DNA from: Clostridium kluyveri
GTDB lineage: Bacteria > Bacillota > Clostridia > Clostridiales > Clostridiaceae
Length of the DNA stretch: 64,000 nucleotides
Reading direction: 5' to 3'
Assembly (NCBI RefSeq): GCF_001902295.1
Contig: NZ_CP018335.1
Coordinates: 2,108,001-2,172,000, forward strand
The position numbers and the translations under genes were made by a program. The notes beneath the pieces were generated by a model. It worked only from the letters and a program-made list of their open reading frames with translations. It had not been told where the DNA came from and searched no databases. Below are positions 45,324-54,202 of the stretch, piece by piece. Positions within the stretch are counted from its first letter, which is position 1. Every line of letters begins with the position of its first letter.

Positions 45324-45710
45324 CTACCTCAATAAATTTTAATTTATCTTTTATTTACTTCTATTTTCATAGAATTTCATTATTTATAAACAAGTGGTTA
45401 AATTTAAATATGTGAGTATATTGAATATATAGGTAATACTGGATGGAGAAGGTTGAACGTGTGCATAAGAGTGTAAGTGATATTCCAATATTTTGAAGGA
45501 AACACACCTATATAGCTCTAATGCTTACCCTACCATGTCTCACGGAGTACATATCTATGTCTCTACATTCCTTCGTTCTGCATTTTAGAGCAGGTGCTAG
45601 CATTAATCCTCGTATACTGGGTCAATTAAGCCCTTATGGGGGTTTGAACGTGCTTTGCCTTACTCTTTTCAAAGAACTATAAATTTCAATATACCTATGC
45701 ATATATTAAA
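45324..45710 (-). ncRNA. Non-coding end of IS110-type copy 2, candidate bridge RNA locus
   Basis: 387 nt 3' of the transposase stop, equivalent to 18751-19136. The two substitutions between copies (45651, 45657) lie close together about 55-60 nt from the transposase stop. If a bridge RNA is made here, they may fall in a loop and could change guide specificity, or be neutral. Confidence 0.55.
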
Positions 45711-46964
45711 TTAAGCTGCTTGTTGATAACTTGTCAACCCATGAACTTTGTCATGTGTATATGTTGTTTTTTTCTTGCATAAAGTGTACATAACTTTTAT
45801 AAGTCTTACACTTAGTGCAACTATTGCTTGTTTTCCGGTTAATTGATTTTCCTGTCTTTTCGTTAAATGGGTATATATTTCTTTAAATGCAGCATTCTTA
45901 GCTACCATAACAGTTGCTGCCTGATATAGAATATTTCTTAAATTTGAACGACCTCTTTTACTAATTTTAGTTTTACCTTTTTTCATGCCAGAGCTGGTTT
46001 CTTTCAAGTTAAGTCCTGCCACTTTCTGTATTTGCTTATAGCTGTCATATTTTGATATGTCTCCAATTTCAGCTAGAAAACCCGCAGCTGTTACTATGCC
46101 TACACCTTTTATGCTAAGTAAATATTCTGAATAACCTGTCTGCAAAAGATATTCTTCCATGAGCTTTTCCACATCATCTAGTTCCTTTTGTAAAGCTTCT
46201 AATTGCCTTAAAATAAGCCTTAATCTATATCTGGCCCCTTCAAGCCCTACAGGCACTCCTATTGAAGTTTTAGCTGCATTAAAAACCAGCTCTGCTTTCT
46301 TAAATCCAACACGATTATGTGTAGCATCTAGAAGCTTTTGAGTAAGCTCAGAAACTCCTATATTCACTATATCTTGTGGGAAAGGACATGTTTTCAGTAT
46401 ACATAAAGCGGACTTTCCTAAGATATCTGAAAACATCTTTTTAAATTCTGGAAAGTATTCATCTAATAGCGCTATTAGTCTTACTTTTTCTGAGATAAAC
46501 TGTTTTTTTAGCTCTTGCCTATTGTTGCTGCATAATCGAAGATTTACGTAGAGTTCTTCCTCAAACATGCAGTTTAGGTATTGACCTTGATATATAAGTT
46601 TAGAAATAATCTTGGCATCTTTTTTGTCATTCTTAGTTGGACTATTATCTTCAAGCTCCTTAATTTTATTAACATGATATGGATTGACCAAGCATAGCTC
46701 TATCCCTTGACTTTTTAAGTAGTAAGCAAGATTCTTCCAATAGTGACCTGTTGGCTCCATTCCTACTAATACATAATCTAAGTTATATTTCGCCTTTAAT
46801 TGTCTGATTGAATCTAATAGACATTCGAAAGATTCTCTGGTATTCTTTATAAGGAACGGCTTTTTTATATATTCACCATTTACTACAAATTGACCATAGT
46901 GATTTTCCTTTGCTATGTCTATCCCTAATATTAATGTGTTAGGAACTATAATTCGATTATTCAT
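45711..46964 (-). CDS. IS110-family transposase, copy 2
   Basis: 417 residues from ATG 46964, identical in sequence to the copy-1 protein, with the same DEDD residues and SSG catalytic-serine motif. The same ribosome-binding-site-masking inverted repeat lies upstream (46976-46984 and 47022-47030). Identity of the two proteins and near-identity of the whole elements indicate recent transposition. Confidence 0.95.
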   Translation of the reverse strand: MNNRIIVPNTLILGIDIAKENHYGQFVVNGEYIKKPFLIKNTRESFECLLDSIRQLKAKYNLDYVLVGMEPTGHYWKNLAYYLKSQGIELCLVNPYHVNKIKELEDNSPTKNDKKDAKIISKLIYQGQYLNCMFEEELYVNLRLCSNNRQELKKQFISEKVRLIALLDEYFPEFKKMFSDILGKSALCILKTCPFPQDIVNIGVSELTQKLLDATHNRVGFKKAELVFNAAKTSIGVPVGLEGARYRLRLILRQLEALQKELDDVEKLMEEYLLQTGYSEYLLSIKGVGIVTAAGFLAEIGDISKYDSYKQIQKVAGLNLKETSSGMKKGKTKISKRGRSNLRNILYQAATVMVAKNAAFKEIYTHLTKRQENQLTGKQAIVALSVRLIKVMYTLCKKKTTYTHDKVHGLTSYQQAA

Positions 46965-48428
46965 ATTGTTTTCCTCCTGATATAGATTGTTGTTGTCTTC
47001 TTGCAAGTGACACAATATATTTATATCAGGTTTTTTTATTTCATTCAAAGTCTAAAACTCTTTATTACAGGAATACTTGTATATTTATTTTAAGTACATC
47101 ATATATTTCTTTACATTTTTCAAACTCCAGATTAGCATAATTATAAAAGAAATATTGGTATGCAAAATCGGGATTTTGTATAATAAATTCTTCTGGAATT
47201 CTTTCACCATATATAAATAAAGCCATGTTTCCAGGAAGTTCTAATATACACTTCATTACACTGAAATAATCCCCAGCAAATATTAATTGCTCAATACACT
47301 GATCAAAATCTCCTAAATTTCTCATAATATCTGCTGCCTTTACATGAAACTGAATTTGGGTTTCCTTATGAATGTCTTTAAATTTTTCTTTTAAATATTC
47401 TTTCAAAATATTGTGATATCTATAAATTCCTTTTTCCTCATCAATGCATATAATTAAAATATTCTTTTTCTGAAGACTGTCCATTACTTTTTCAAAGTCA
47501 ATTTCTTCTAAAAGCTGCTGGGCTATTTCCTGATTGAAATATGGCAGTATAGAAGTTACCACAACAAATTGCTTTTCTTCAGTACTTAATAACTCATATA
47601 TTTCTTTAGTAAGATATTCTGTCACAAACCTGTTCTGAAAACTTAACTTCATAATATCATCTTCATTTTTTCCAACAGCACCAGCAGCCACAAGCTGCAG
47701 TCCTCCAATCCAGCCTTCACAGAGATCATTTATAAAATCCAGTATCTCCTGCCTAAAATTCACCTTTAAAGTGTCCTTTAAAAATTTTATTCCCAATTCT
47801 TTAGAAAGCTTTAAGTCATTTTCATCTATCAAAAGAAGTTTGCTATCCATATTAAGAGTACCTAAATACAAAAGAGGTTCCTGCCTTGTGAGCAAGATTA
47901 CATGGACATTATTAGATACATTTTTTAGAAAAAATTCTATAGTATGAAGCAAAAAACTATCTGTAATATAATAGAAATCATCCAAAACTATAAATATGTC
48001 CTCTTGATTACTCACAGCATTAATCAGAAGTGTAAGCAGATTTTTGAGGCTGCTCTTTTCCAAATTGCAATTATATAAAAATATAAGTTCCTGCTTTGAT
48101 GCCTCAAGGCACCCTCCTACTGCTTTAATAAAGTAATTCCAGAACAAGAAAACATTATTGCAGCTCTCATCAAGAGATATCCATTTTAAGTTTGAAATAG
48201 ATCTTTCCTTGGCAAAAGAAGTTATAAGAGTAGTTTTCCCTGTTCCTGCACCGCCTTTAATTAAAATAACTCTGTACTCACTCATCCCATCTAGTTTTGA
48301 AAAGAGTTCTTCCCGTATTATATAATTTTTTCTAGGCTGTGGAATTTTAAGCCTTGTACTCATTAAAATCAGCTTATCATTAATCATATGCCCCTGCTCC
48401 CAATTTGAATTCTATTATATAGTTTACT

Positions 48429-49406
48429 TCAATCCCTTCTAAGCACATAGTCTTTTTTCATTTTTATCACGGAAAAAACAAAAAACACTAAAGATATTAC
48501 TATTACATATATAACCTGCGGCAGCACTTCTAAAACTGTTTTTCCACCTTCCAATCCCTGTACAAAGCTTAAAAAGTCTTTCTGTGGAATAATCCATATA
48601 ACTTTCTCAAGTATTTCATTTCCCTTTTCAAAGGAATAAAAACTTCCTCCTAGAATTGTTGTAATTATTACAATTGAACCTCCTACCATATTTGCAGTAT
48701 CCGATATTTTTACAAGAGAATTAATAAACATCGAAAAGGTTATGCCAAGGGAGCATATTATTGCCAAAAAACTCCCATACTGTACTAAACTGAAGCCTAT
48801 ATTAAACCTTAAAATACATTTCATCATCAATAATATAAAAAATGCCGGTACAAAAATAAAGAAAAAAGTAAATATAAAATGAGACATCAAATATTTTAGA
48901 AAGGATACCGGTGAAGCTGCAATTCTTTCTATTTGTTTCAATTCCATATCTTCTGCCAGAGTAAACATGAATAAAATACACTGAAGCAAAATAAACATAA
49001 AAAGATATCCTATAATATTAGTACCTACACCTCTGCTATCTTTAACTTGTGGTACAAAACCTTCCGGCTTCCTTACTATTTTCTCCAATATTTTTCTAAA
49101 ATCATCACCTTTTATTGTATCGACATGATATTTTCCATTACCCTTATCAATTATAATACCATCATACCCACCAAGTACTAGTTGGGACTTGGGAGGTTCT
49201 CTCTCCATAATAGTAAATTTAATATTATCTGATTTAAAAACCGATACCTTGCTTTTAGTTACCACTGCAATACTATATTTAACTTTTAAATTTGAAGTTA
49301 AATATACTGCTAAAATTATAGAAATCATTGTCATTAGCAGTGAAATAACAATATAATATTTTCTGCTTTTAATTCTGTAATAGTTATTCTTAAGAAAACT
49401 TATCAT
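48429..49406 (-). CDS. ABC-2 type permease (325 aa)
   Basis: A first membrane helix (about 18-38) is followed by an extracytoplasmic domain (about 40-130) and a cluster of five helices to about 315: IIGYLFMFILLQCILFMFTL, then FIFTFFFIFVPAFFILLMMK and so on. EKVIWIIPQKDFLSFVQGLEG is the typical region before the last helix of ABC-2 permeases. It overlaps the start of the previous permease gene's stop by 4 nt (49403-49406), so the two probably form a heterodimeric channel with the ATPase at 50157-51095. Likely export of a lantibiotic-, drug- or polyketide-type compound; substrate unknown. Confidence 0.87.
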   Translation of the reverse strand: MISFLKNNYYRIKSRKYYIVISLLMTMISIILAVYLTSNLKVKYSIAVVTKSKVSVFKSDNIKFTIMEREPPKSQLVLGGYDGIIIDKGNGKYHVDTIKGDDFRKILEKIVRKPEGFVPQVKDSRGVGTNIIGYLFMFILLQCILFMFTLAEDMELKQIERIAASPVSFLKYLMSHFIFTFFFIFVPAFFILLMMKCILRFNIGFSLVQYGSFLAIICSLGITFSMFINSLVKISDTANMVGGSIVIITTILGGSFYSFEKGNEILEKVIWIIPQKDFLSFVQGLEGGKTVLEVLPQVIYVIVISLVFFVFSVIKMKKDYVLRRD

Positions 49407-50146
49407 ATATAGTCCTCCGTTCTATAAAATTTTCCACATAAAAATATAGCTATCGCAGATAATAGGATTAATATAATCACTGTAGGTAAGCAGCAGGAAA
49501 AATCTCTATCGTATATAACTTTAAAAATGTCCGTAACAATCCATTTTACCGGTGACGCATAGCTTATCTTTTCTACAGTATTTCCGAATCCATCAAGTCT
49601 GAAAAATAGTCCTCCTAATATGGCTGAAATATTTATCACAATACTTAAAACCTGGTTAGCAGTGTTTTCACTCTTGAAAATACAGCAAAACAATACTCCA
49701 AGGGCAGAAGCAAAAATCTCAAACAACATCAGTATTAAAACTATAAGACCAACATTTTCACCTCCGAAGTTAACCTTTAAAGTAATATTTAGAAGTATGA
49801 TTATCAGTATGTGAAAAATAGAAGAAAAAGTAAAAGTAGCTGCTATTTTGGAAATATATATATAATCTTTAGGTATGGGAGAGTAGATTATCCTCATATT
49901 CGGCCGTTTAATACGCTCCTCCATAAAGCTATTTGAGGCTATGGTGGAAGTATTAAAAACTATATAAATCATTATAGAAATACCATAATAATCATAGGAA
50001 GTAATGATTCTCCCATAATTGCCGCTGGTTAAGAAACCTAGAATCAAAACCATTAAAAATGGAAAAACGGCAGCATAAAAAATCCACATAGGGTTAAATA
50101 ATAAATTTAAGAAGTCCCTCTTGAATATCTGTAAAAATCTATACAT
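49403..50146 (-). CDS. ABC-2 type permease (247 aa)
   Basis: Six membrane helices, starting LFNPMWIFYAAVFPFLMVLI and ending with a C-terminal ILILLSAIAIFLCGKFY. It lacks the extracytoplasmic domain of its partner. MEERIKRPNMRIIYSPIPKD and SYASPVKWIVTDIFKVIYD are standard ABC-2 permease loops. The gene starts 10 nt after the ATPase stop and overlaps the other permease gene by 4 nt, so the three genes are one transcription unit. Confidence 0.87.
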   Translation of the reverse strand: MYRFLQIFKRDFLNLLFNPMWIFYAAVFPFLMVLILGFLTSGNYGRIITSYDYYGISIMIYIVFNTSTIASNSFMEERIKRPNMRIIYSPIPKDYIYISKIAATFTFSSIFHILIIILLNITLKVNFGGENVGLIVLILMLFEIFASALGVLFCCIFKSENTANQVLSIVINISAILGGLFFRLDGFGNTVEKISYASPVKWIVTDIFKVIYDRDFSCCLPTVIILILLSAIAIFLCGKFYRTEDYI

Positions 50147-50156
50147 ATTTACGCTC

Positions 50157-51095
50157 CTAATCCCTTAATTTTCTTCCAGTTAAATTTAAAAATACACTTT
50201 CTAAACTGGCAGTTTCACAGGTTAAATTATTAATCTTAACAAAATTATTTACAAGAATTGAAATAAGCTTATCCAGATTCTCAACTCCTATTAACGTTGT
50301 AATTTCCAGTTTGCCTCTTTTTATTAAAACATCTTTTACGCCTTCTACATTATAGAAGTCTTCTAAATTAACCTTATCTGTAGAGTCCACTTCAATAATG
50401 AACCTTTTATAATTTACTATTTTTTCTTTCAATTTTTCCTTTGTTCCAGATGCTATTATCTGTCCTTTATCCATTATAATAATCCTAGTTGATATTTCTT
50501 CAACTTCCTCCATATAGTGAGTGGTATAAATAATAGTTGTGCCTTTTTCCCTCATAGTTTTAACAGAACTTAAAATGTGATTTCTTGATTGTGGATCAAT
50601 ACCGACAGTAGGTTCATCCATTATGAGTATTTCCGGATGATGCGCAGTGGCACAGGCAATGTTAAGCCTCCTCTTCATTCCTCCTGAAAATGTATTTACC
50701 TTATCTTTTGCCCTTTCAGCTAGCCCTGCAAATTCAAGAGCTTCGGCGATTCTCTTCTTAAGCTTATTACCCTTCAGGCCATAAAGTGAAGCAAAAAATC
50801 TAAGATTTTGTTCCGCTGAAATATCTTCATATAGTGCAATATCCTGAGGTACTATCCCCAAATGCTGTTTAAAATTCCTGTTACCTTTTTCTACTTTTTT
50901 CCCATTGTAACATATTTCCCCTGATTCATAATCCAAAGCTCCTGTAAGAACATTTATGATAGTACTTTTACCTGCTCCATTTGGGCCAAGAAAACAAAGT
51001 ATTTCGCCTTTTTCTACTCCAAAAGATATACCTTTGATAACTTTACTGTCTTTATAGCTTTTTTGAAGATTTTTAACACTAATTATTTCCTTCAT
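50157..51095 (-). CDS. ABC-2 exporter ATP-binding protein (DrrA-like, 312 aa)
   Basis: Walker A GPNGAGKST, signature FSGGMKRRLNIACAT, Walker B ILIMDEPTVGIDPQ and H-loop TTHYMEEVEEIS are all intact. The C-terminal ~90 residues (from about 220) form the accessory domain of DrrA/NatA-type ATPases ending ETASLESVFLNLTGRKLRD. It should drive the two ABC-2 permeases encoded downstream. The start at 51095 follows AAAGGGAGTGGTTTGAG. The broken MalT-like regulator gene follows the operon, so expression may now be deregulated. Confidence 0.93.
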   Translation of the reverse strand: MKEIISVKNLQKSYKDSKVIKGISFGVEKGEILCFLGPNGAGKSTIINVLTGALDYESGEICYNGKKVEKGNRNFKQHLGIVPQDIALYEDISAEQNLRFFASLYGLKGNKLKKRIAEALEFAGLAERAKDKVNTFSGGMKRRLNIACATAHHPEILIMDEPTVGIDPQSRNHILSSVKTMREKGTTIIYTTHYMEEVEEISTRIIIMDKGQIIASGTKEKLKEKIVNYKRFIIEVDSTDKVNLEDFYNVEGVKDVLIKRGKLEITTLIGVENLDKLISILVNNFVKINNLTCETASLESVFLNLTGRKLRD

Positions 51096-51142
51096 CTCAA
51101 ACCACTCCCTTTATAACAATTATAAATTTCAGGGACAAAAAT

Positions 51143-51166
51143 AAAATCAACCTTTCGGTTGATTTT
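51143..51166 (-). terminator. Terminator downstream of the MATE gene
   Basis: AAAATCAACC (51143-51152) and GGTTGATTTT (51157-51166) form a perfect 10-bp stem with a 4-nt loop; reading leftward ATTTTTG follows. It lies about 165 nt after the MATE stop and ahead of the ABC operon. I see nothing else in 51167-51331. Confidence 0.8.
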
Positions 51167-51331
51167 AGATGTTGATTTATCAGTATTTTAAAATGATTAG
51201 TTAACTTTAAATATATTTTTATGATGAATACTTATATCATTATTTAAAGTTATTTTCATATTGATATTTATCATAGATTTTATAGTTGTTTAGCTACTCA
51301 TAATGAGACCTTTTGTAAATTAAATTTAGTA

Positions 51332-52690
51332 TTAAACTAATACTTTTAACTGATTCATTTTTTTTATTTCGCCGTATATGAAAATTAGAGATATCACTGC
51401 TGTAAAAAAATCAGATAATGGGACAGATACAAAAACACCAGTGACTTTAAGAAATATTGGGATGATTAACATTAATGGTATTAAAAATAAAAATGGTTTC
51501 ATTATTGATAAAAATAATGCAGGCTTAGGTTTGCCAATATACTGAAAAAAACTTGCAGCAATTACTTGAACACCTACTAAAGGACTCATAAGTATCAGTA
51601 CTCTTAAAATAGGAACCGTCAATGCTATTAATTCATTATTAGATGTAAAAACACCCACTATTTTATTTGTAAAACTAATAATTATAACTAAAAATCCCAA
51701 TGAAATTACAACTGATGTTAAAATTCCAAGTTTTAAACTTTGTTTTACCCTATCAAATTTTTTAGCACCATAATTAAATCCTATAATAGGCTGAAGAGCT
51801 TGTCTAATTCCATACATAGGAACGGTAATAAACCCGAACATACGATTATATATACCAATTGCAGAAATATATAAGTCAGATCCTCCATAAATTCTTAATG
51901 AATTATTTAATACTATGGCTACAATTCCATAAGCCAGTTGAGTCATAAACGTGGATACTCCTAAGGAAATTGCTTCCTTTAATAACTTTATATCAATTAC
52001 TAAATTTTTAACTTTTACTCCTAAAATTTTACTATTAAAACAGATGTATACCAATAAAAATATGAAACATATTATTTGGGAAATGTCTGTAGCAATGGCA
52101 GCTCCTTTTATCCCATATTTAAGTCTTGTAACCAATATGTAATCTAACGGAATATTAATTACAGGTCCTATTATCATGCTTATCATAGCAATATTAGCAT
52201 GTCCTTCTGATTGTATGATGCTATTGGAAACAATACTAAAAACGAAAAAAACACTGCAATATAAAGTAATTCTAAAGAATGTTACAGCATAGGGTAGTAT
52301 AGTTTCTAAGGAACCAAAAATATACAATATAGGTCTCATGAAAGCCAGTCCTATAACCATAATTAAAATTCCTAATAGAACAGAGGATGTTAATGCAGTA
52401 CCCACAGCCTTTTCTGCTCTTAGTTTATTTCCGGCTCCAAGACTTCTGGAAATTATAGAAGCAATTCCAACTCCGATCATTTGAGAAAGAGCCAGTATTA
52501 TTTGTTGAATAGGAAAGACTATAGTTAAAGCTGCAATTCCTAAGCTACCATTAGCTTGATTACCTATAAAAATTGCATCAATAAGATTATATAATACATT
52601 AGCTAAAAATACACTTATGGCAGGAAGAGAAAACTTAAAAAGTAGCCTTTTTATATTACCTTCCAGAATGAAATTTTCTAGTTCAGTCAT
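51332..52690 (-). CDS. MATE-family multidrug/metabolite efflux transporter
   Basis: 452 residues with 12 membrane helices in two halves. It starts NIKRLLFKFSLPAISVFLAN, with SLGAGNKLRAEKAVGTALTS between helices 2 and 3 and the matching IGFNYGAKKFDRVKQSLKLG in the second half, both MATE hallmarks. Transport is driven by Na+ or H+ gradients. The start at 52690 has TGGAGGTAATAAA before it. It appears monocistronic, with palindromes about 190-230 bp upstream that could be operators. Confidence 0.92.
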   Translation of the reverse strand: MTELENFILEGNIKRLLFKFSLPAISVFLANVLYNLIDAIFIGNQANGSLGIAALTIVFPIQQIILALSQMIGVGIASIISRSLGAGNKLRAEKAVGTALTSSVLLGILIMVIGLAFMRPILYIFGSLETILPYAVTFFRITLYCSVFFVFSIVSNSIIQSEGHANIAMISMIIGPVINIPLDYILVTRLKYGIKGAAIATDISQIICFIFLLVYICFNSKILGVKVKNLVIDIKLLKEAISLGVSTFMTQLAYGIVAIVLNNSLRIYGGSDLYISAIGIYNRMFGFITVPMYGIRQALQPIIGFNYGAKKFDRVKQSLKLGILTSVVISLGFLVIIISFTNKIVGVFTSNNELIALTVPILRVLILMSPLVGVQVIAASFFQYIGKPKPALFLSIMKPFLFLIPLMLIIPIFLKVTGVFVSVPLSDFFTAVISLIFIYGEIKKMNQLKVLV

Positions 52691-53260
52691 TTTATTACCT
52701 CCAATTTATACCTGTTACACTCACTTAATGAAATACTATTCCCTCTAAATATCATTATTCATAAAAAACACCTCTTTTCTAAATCCAATAAAATTACATT
52801 AAAAAAATGCAATAATTTATACATATCTTAATATTCTGTATTGTCACAATTTATATTTTATACTTATATTTATCTTACTGTTATAACAGTAATACTGATA
52901 TTATCCTATATCAGTGCTTATATGTTAGAATTATTTCGTCTAATTTGCTATACACAAAAACTCTATTTTAGGCTAAAATTGACGATATTAGATGATTTGC
53001 CCTAATTTTAAATATACTCAAATTTATATATAACAAAACTAACAAACTTAAAATATCTCTAAATTACTTCAAATACCTATATTATACTAATATAGATAAA
53101 GACAATTATACTTTAAGCAAAAAAGAGATTAAAGATAAATCCATCTAATAATGTTATAATATATCTTAAATTATAAATTCTAATTAACCCATTTTTATAT
53201 ATTAATCTGAAAGTAAAAATAGTTTATCTTTTGTTAAGCTGTAAGGTGGAGGGAATATCT
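52691..53260. other. 570-bp AT-rich divergent intergenic region with two palindromes
   Basis: Between the divergent MATE and phosphatase genes. ACTGTTATAACAGT (52877-52890) is a perfect 14-bp palindrome. It is followed at once by ACTGATAT (52894-52901) and ATATCAGT (52908-52915), an 8-bp inverted repeat. They could bind a MarR- or TetR-type regulator that is not encoded here. No gene is supported. Confidence 0.5.
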
Positions 53261-53926
53261 ATGGATAGAAAAATAACATTTTATGTAACTAGACATGGTG
53301 AAACTATGTATAATATATTAAACAAAGTACAGGGATGGTCTGATACACCATTAACCCCAAGAGGGATTAAAATAGCAAGACTTTTAGGGAAAGGCCTAAA
53401 AAATATATATTTTGTGGCAGCCTATTCTAGCGATAGTGGACGAGCAGTTGAAACAGCTGAGATTATTCTTAATGAGAGCGGAAATAAACAGATTAAATTA
53501 TATCGTGACAAACGACTAAGAGAATGGGGATTTGGAAGTCTAGAAGGAGAATCTAACAAAAACTTTTTGAATATTATACTACAAGAAATGCCTGATGTTA
53601 GTATAGCACAACTTAATTATAATTTACCACAGATTTCTGAAGTGGTTGTTCGCTCTGACACTATTGCATGGGCAGAAGATTTTTATACAATTGAAACCAG
53701 ATTGAAATCTGTTTTCAAAAACATGGCAGATACAATTTCACCAAGTGGTGGAGGAGATGTTTTAATTGTGACACATGCTTTTACTATTAAAACATTAATT
53801 TTTATATTTGCAAAGCACCGCCTGAATGAAGTAACAAATATAGAAAATGCAAGCATAACAAAAATAGTATATGAAAATGGAAATTTTCAAATTAGTGATA
53901 TTAACAATACTCAATACATTGGATAA
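53261..53926 (+). CDS. Histidine phosphatase (phosphoglycerate-mutase-like) family protein
   Basis: About 221 residues from ATG 53261 (GGTGGAGGGAATATCT before it). The catalytic motif is YVTRHGETMYN near residue 8; the phospho-accepting His is followed by DTPLTPRGIKIARLLGKGL, then AAYSSDSGRAVETAE and the second His in VLIVTHAFTIKTLI. A phosphatase of small phospho-substrates is most likely. The last codons (QYIG plus stop) lie in a remnant of an IS982 transposase gene (53919 on), so the native C-terminus has been replaced or trimmed; activity should survive because the catalytic core is complete. Confidence 0.85.
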   Translation: MDRKITFYVTRHGETMYNILNKVQGWSDTPLTPRGIKIARLLGKGLKNIYFVAAYSSDSGRAVETAEIILNESGNKQIKLYRDKRLREWGFGSLEGESNKNFLNIILQEMPDVSIAQLNYNLPQISEVVVRSDTIAWAEDFYTIETRLKSVFKNMADTISPSGGGDVLIVTHAFTIKTLIFIFAKHRLNEVTNIENASITKIVYENGNFQISDINNTQYIG

Positions 53927-53972
53927 ATAACCTTTGTCCCCGAATAATTTTCTATAAAGTTGTTCTATGACC
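53919..53972 (-). mobile_element. IS982-family transposase remnant
   Basis: The segment beginning TTGGATAAATAACCTTTGTC matches 12244 onward of the intact IS982 element, with substitutions. In the minus frame it encodes QLYRKLFGDKGYLS, the catalytic-Asp region. Only about 55-70 bp remain. It supplies the stop codon of the preceding phosphatase gene. Confidence 0.75.
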
Positions 53973-54072
53973 TTTGCAATGCTTATACTGGCTCTGTAAC
54001 TATTTATTGAAAACATTGGAGACACCACATAGCAAATCAGAATTATATCTGGGACCAAAAAGACCTCTATAG

Positions 54073-54202
54073 ATTTAGGTGGAGTTTGTCACAAGGAAAT
54101 GCTTATCTCCACCTAAACTTTAAAAGAACTTATCTAAGCATACAGCACTTATCTCCCGCTTTAAAGAAGATGTGAGTATATACAAATGGCAGCATTCGGA
54201 TT
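54073..54202 (+). repeat. Dispersed repeat, copy B
   Basis: A shorter relative of 2704-2900: TTTAGGTGGAG pairs with CTCCACCTAAA around a ~20-nt loop. Then come AAGAACTTATC, CTCCCGC...GTGAG and GCATTCGGAT in the same order. The middle ~60 bp of copy A are missing. Base changes on both sides of stems keep pairing in the first hairpin. It abuts the stop codon of the reductase gene. Confidence 0.6.

Larger units (their letters stand above)
45324..47075 (-). mobile_element. IS110-family element, copy 2 (1752 bp)
   Basis: Nearly identical to copy 1. Junctions at CT (45324-45325 and 47076-47077) restore the interrupted regulator in frame. Differences from copy 1 are T/C at 45651 and G/A at 45657, plus one extra base near 45534, all in the non-coding end. 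The insertion orientation relative to the target motif is the same as in copy 1. Confidence 0.93.
44059..48387 (-). pseudogene. MalT/LAL-type LuxR regulator, broken by an IS110-type insertion and a nonsense codon
   Basis: The N-terminal part (48387 to the junction at 47076) is a STAND-type NTPase: VILIKGGAGTGKTTLITSFA (Walker A), then LKWISLDESCNNVFLFWNYF and VVLDDFYY-like IFIVLDDFYYITDSF. Excising the element at CT restores ...KINIQGDSTFSAFKF... in frame, leading into a helical TPR-like region (44383-45288). An in-frame TAG at about 44383 (KIL-stop-PYYFQ) then separates the LuxR helix-turn-helix (44059-44343: LSKREIEVLNEIAAGASNKE, HLCISLATVKSHI). Intact it would be about 870 residues, normal for the family. 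It lies beside and probably once activated the ABC-2 exporter at 48429-51095. Confidence 0.88.
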
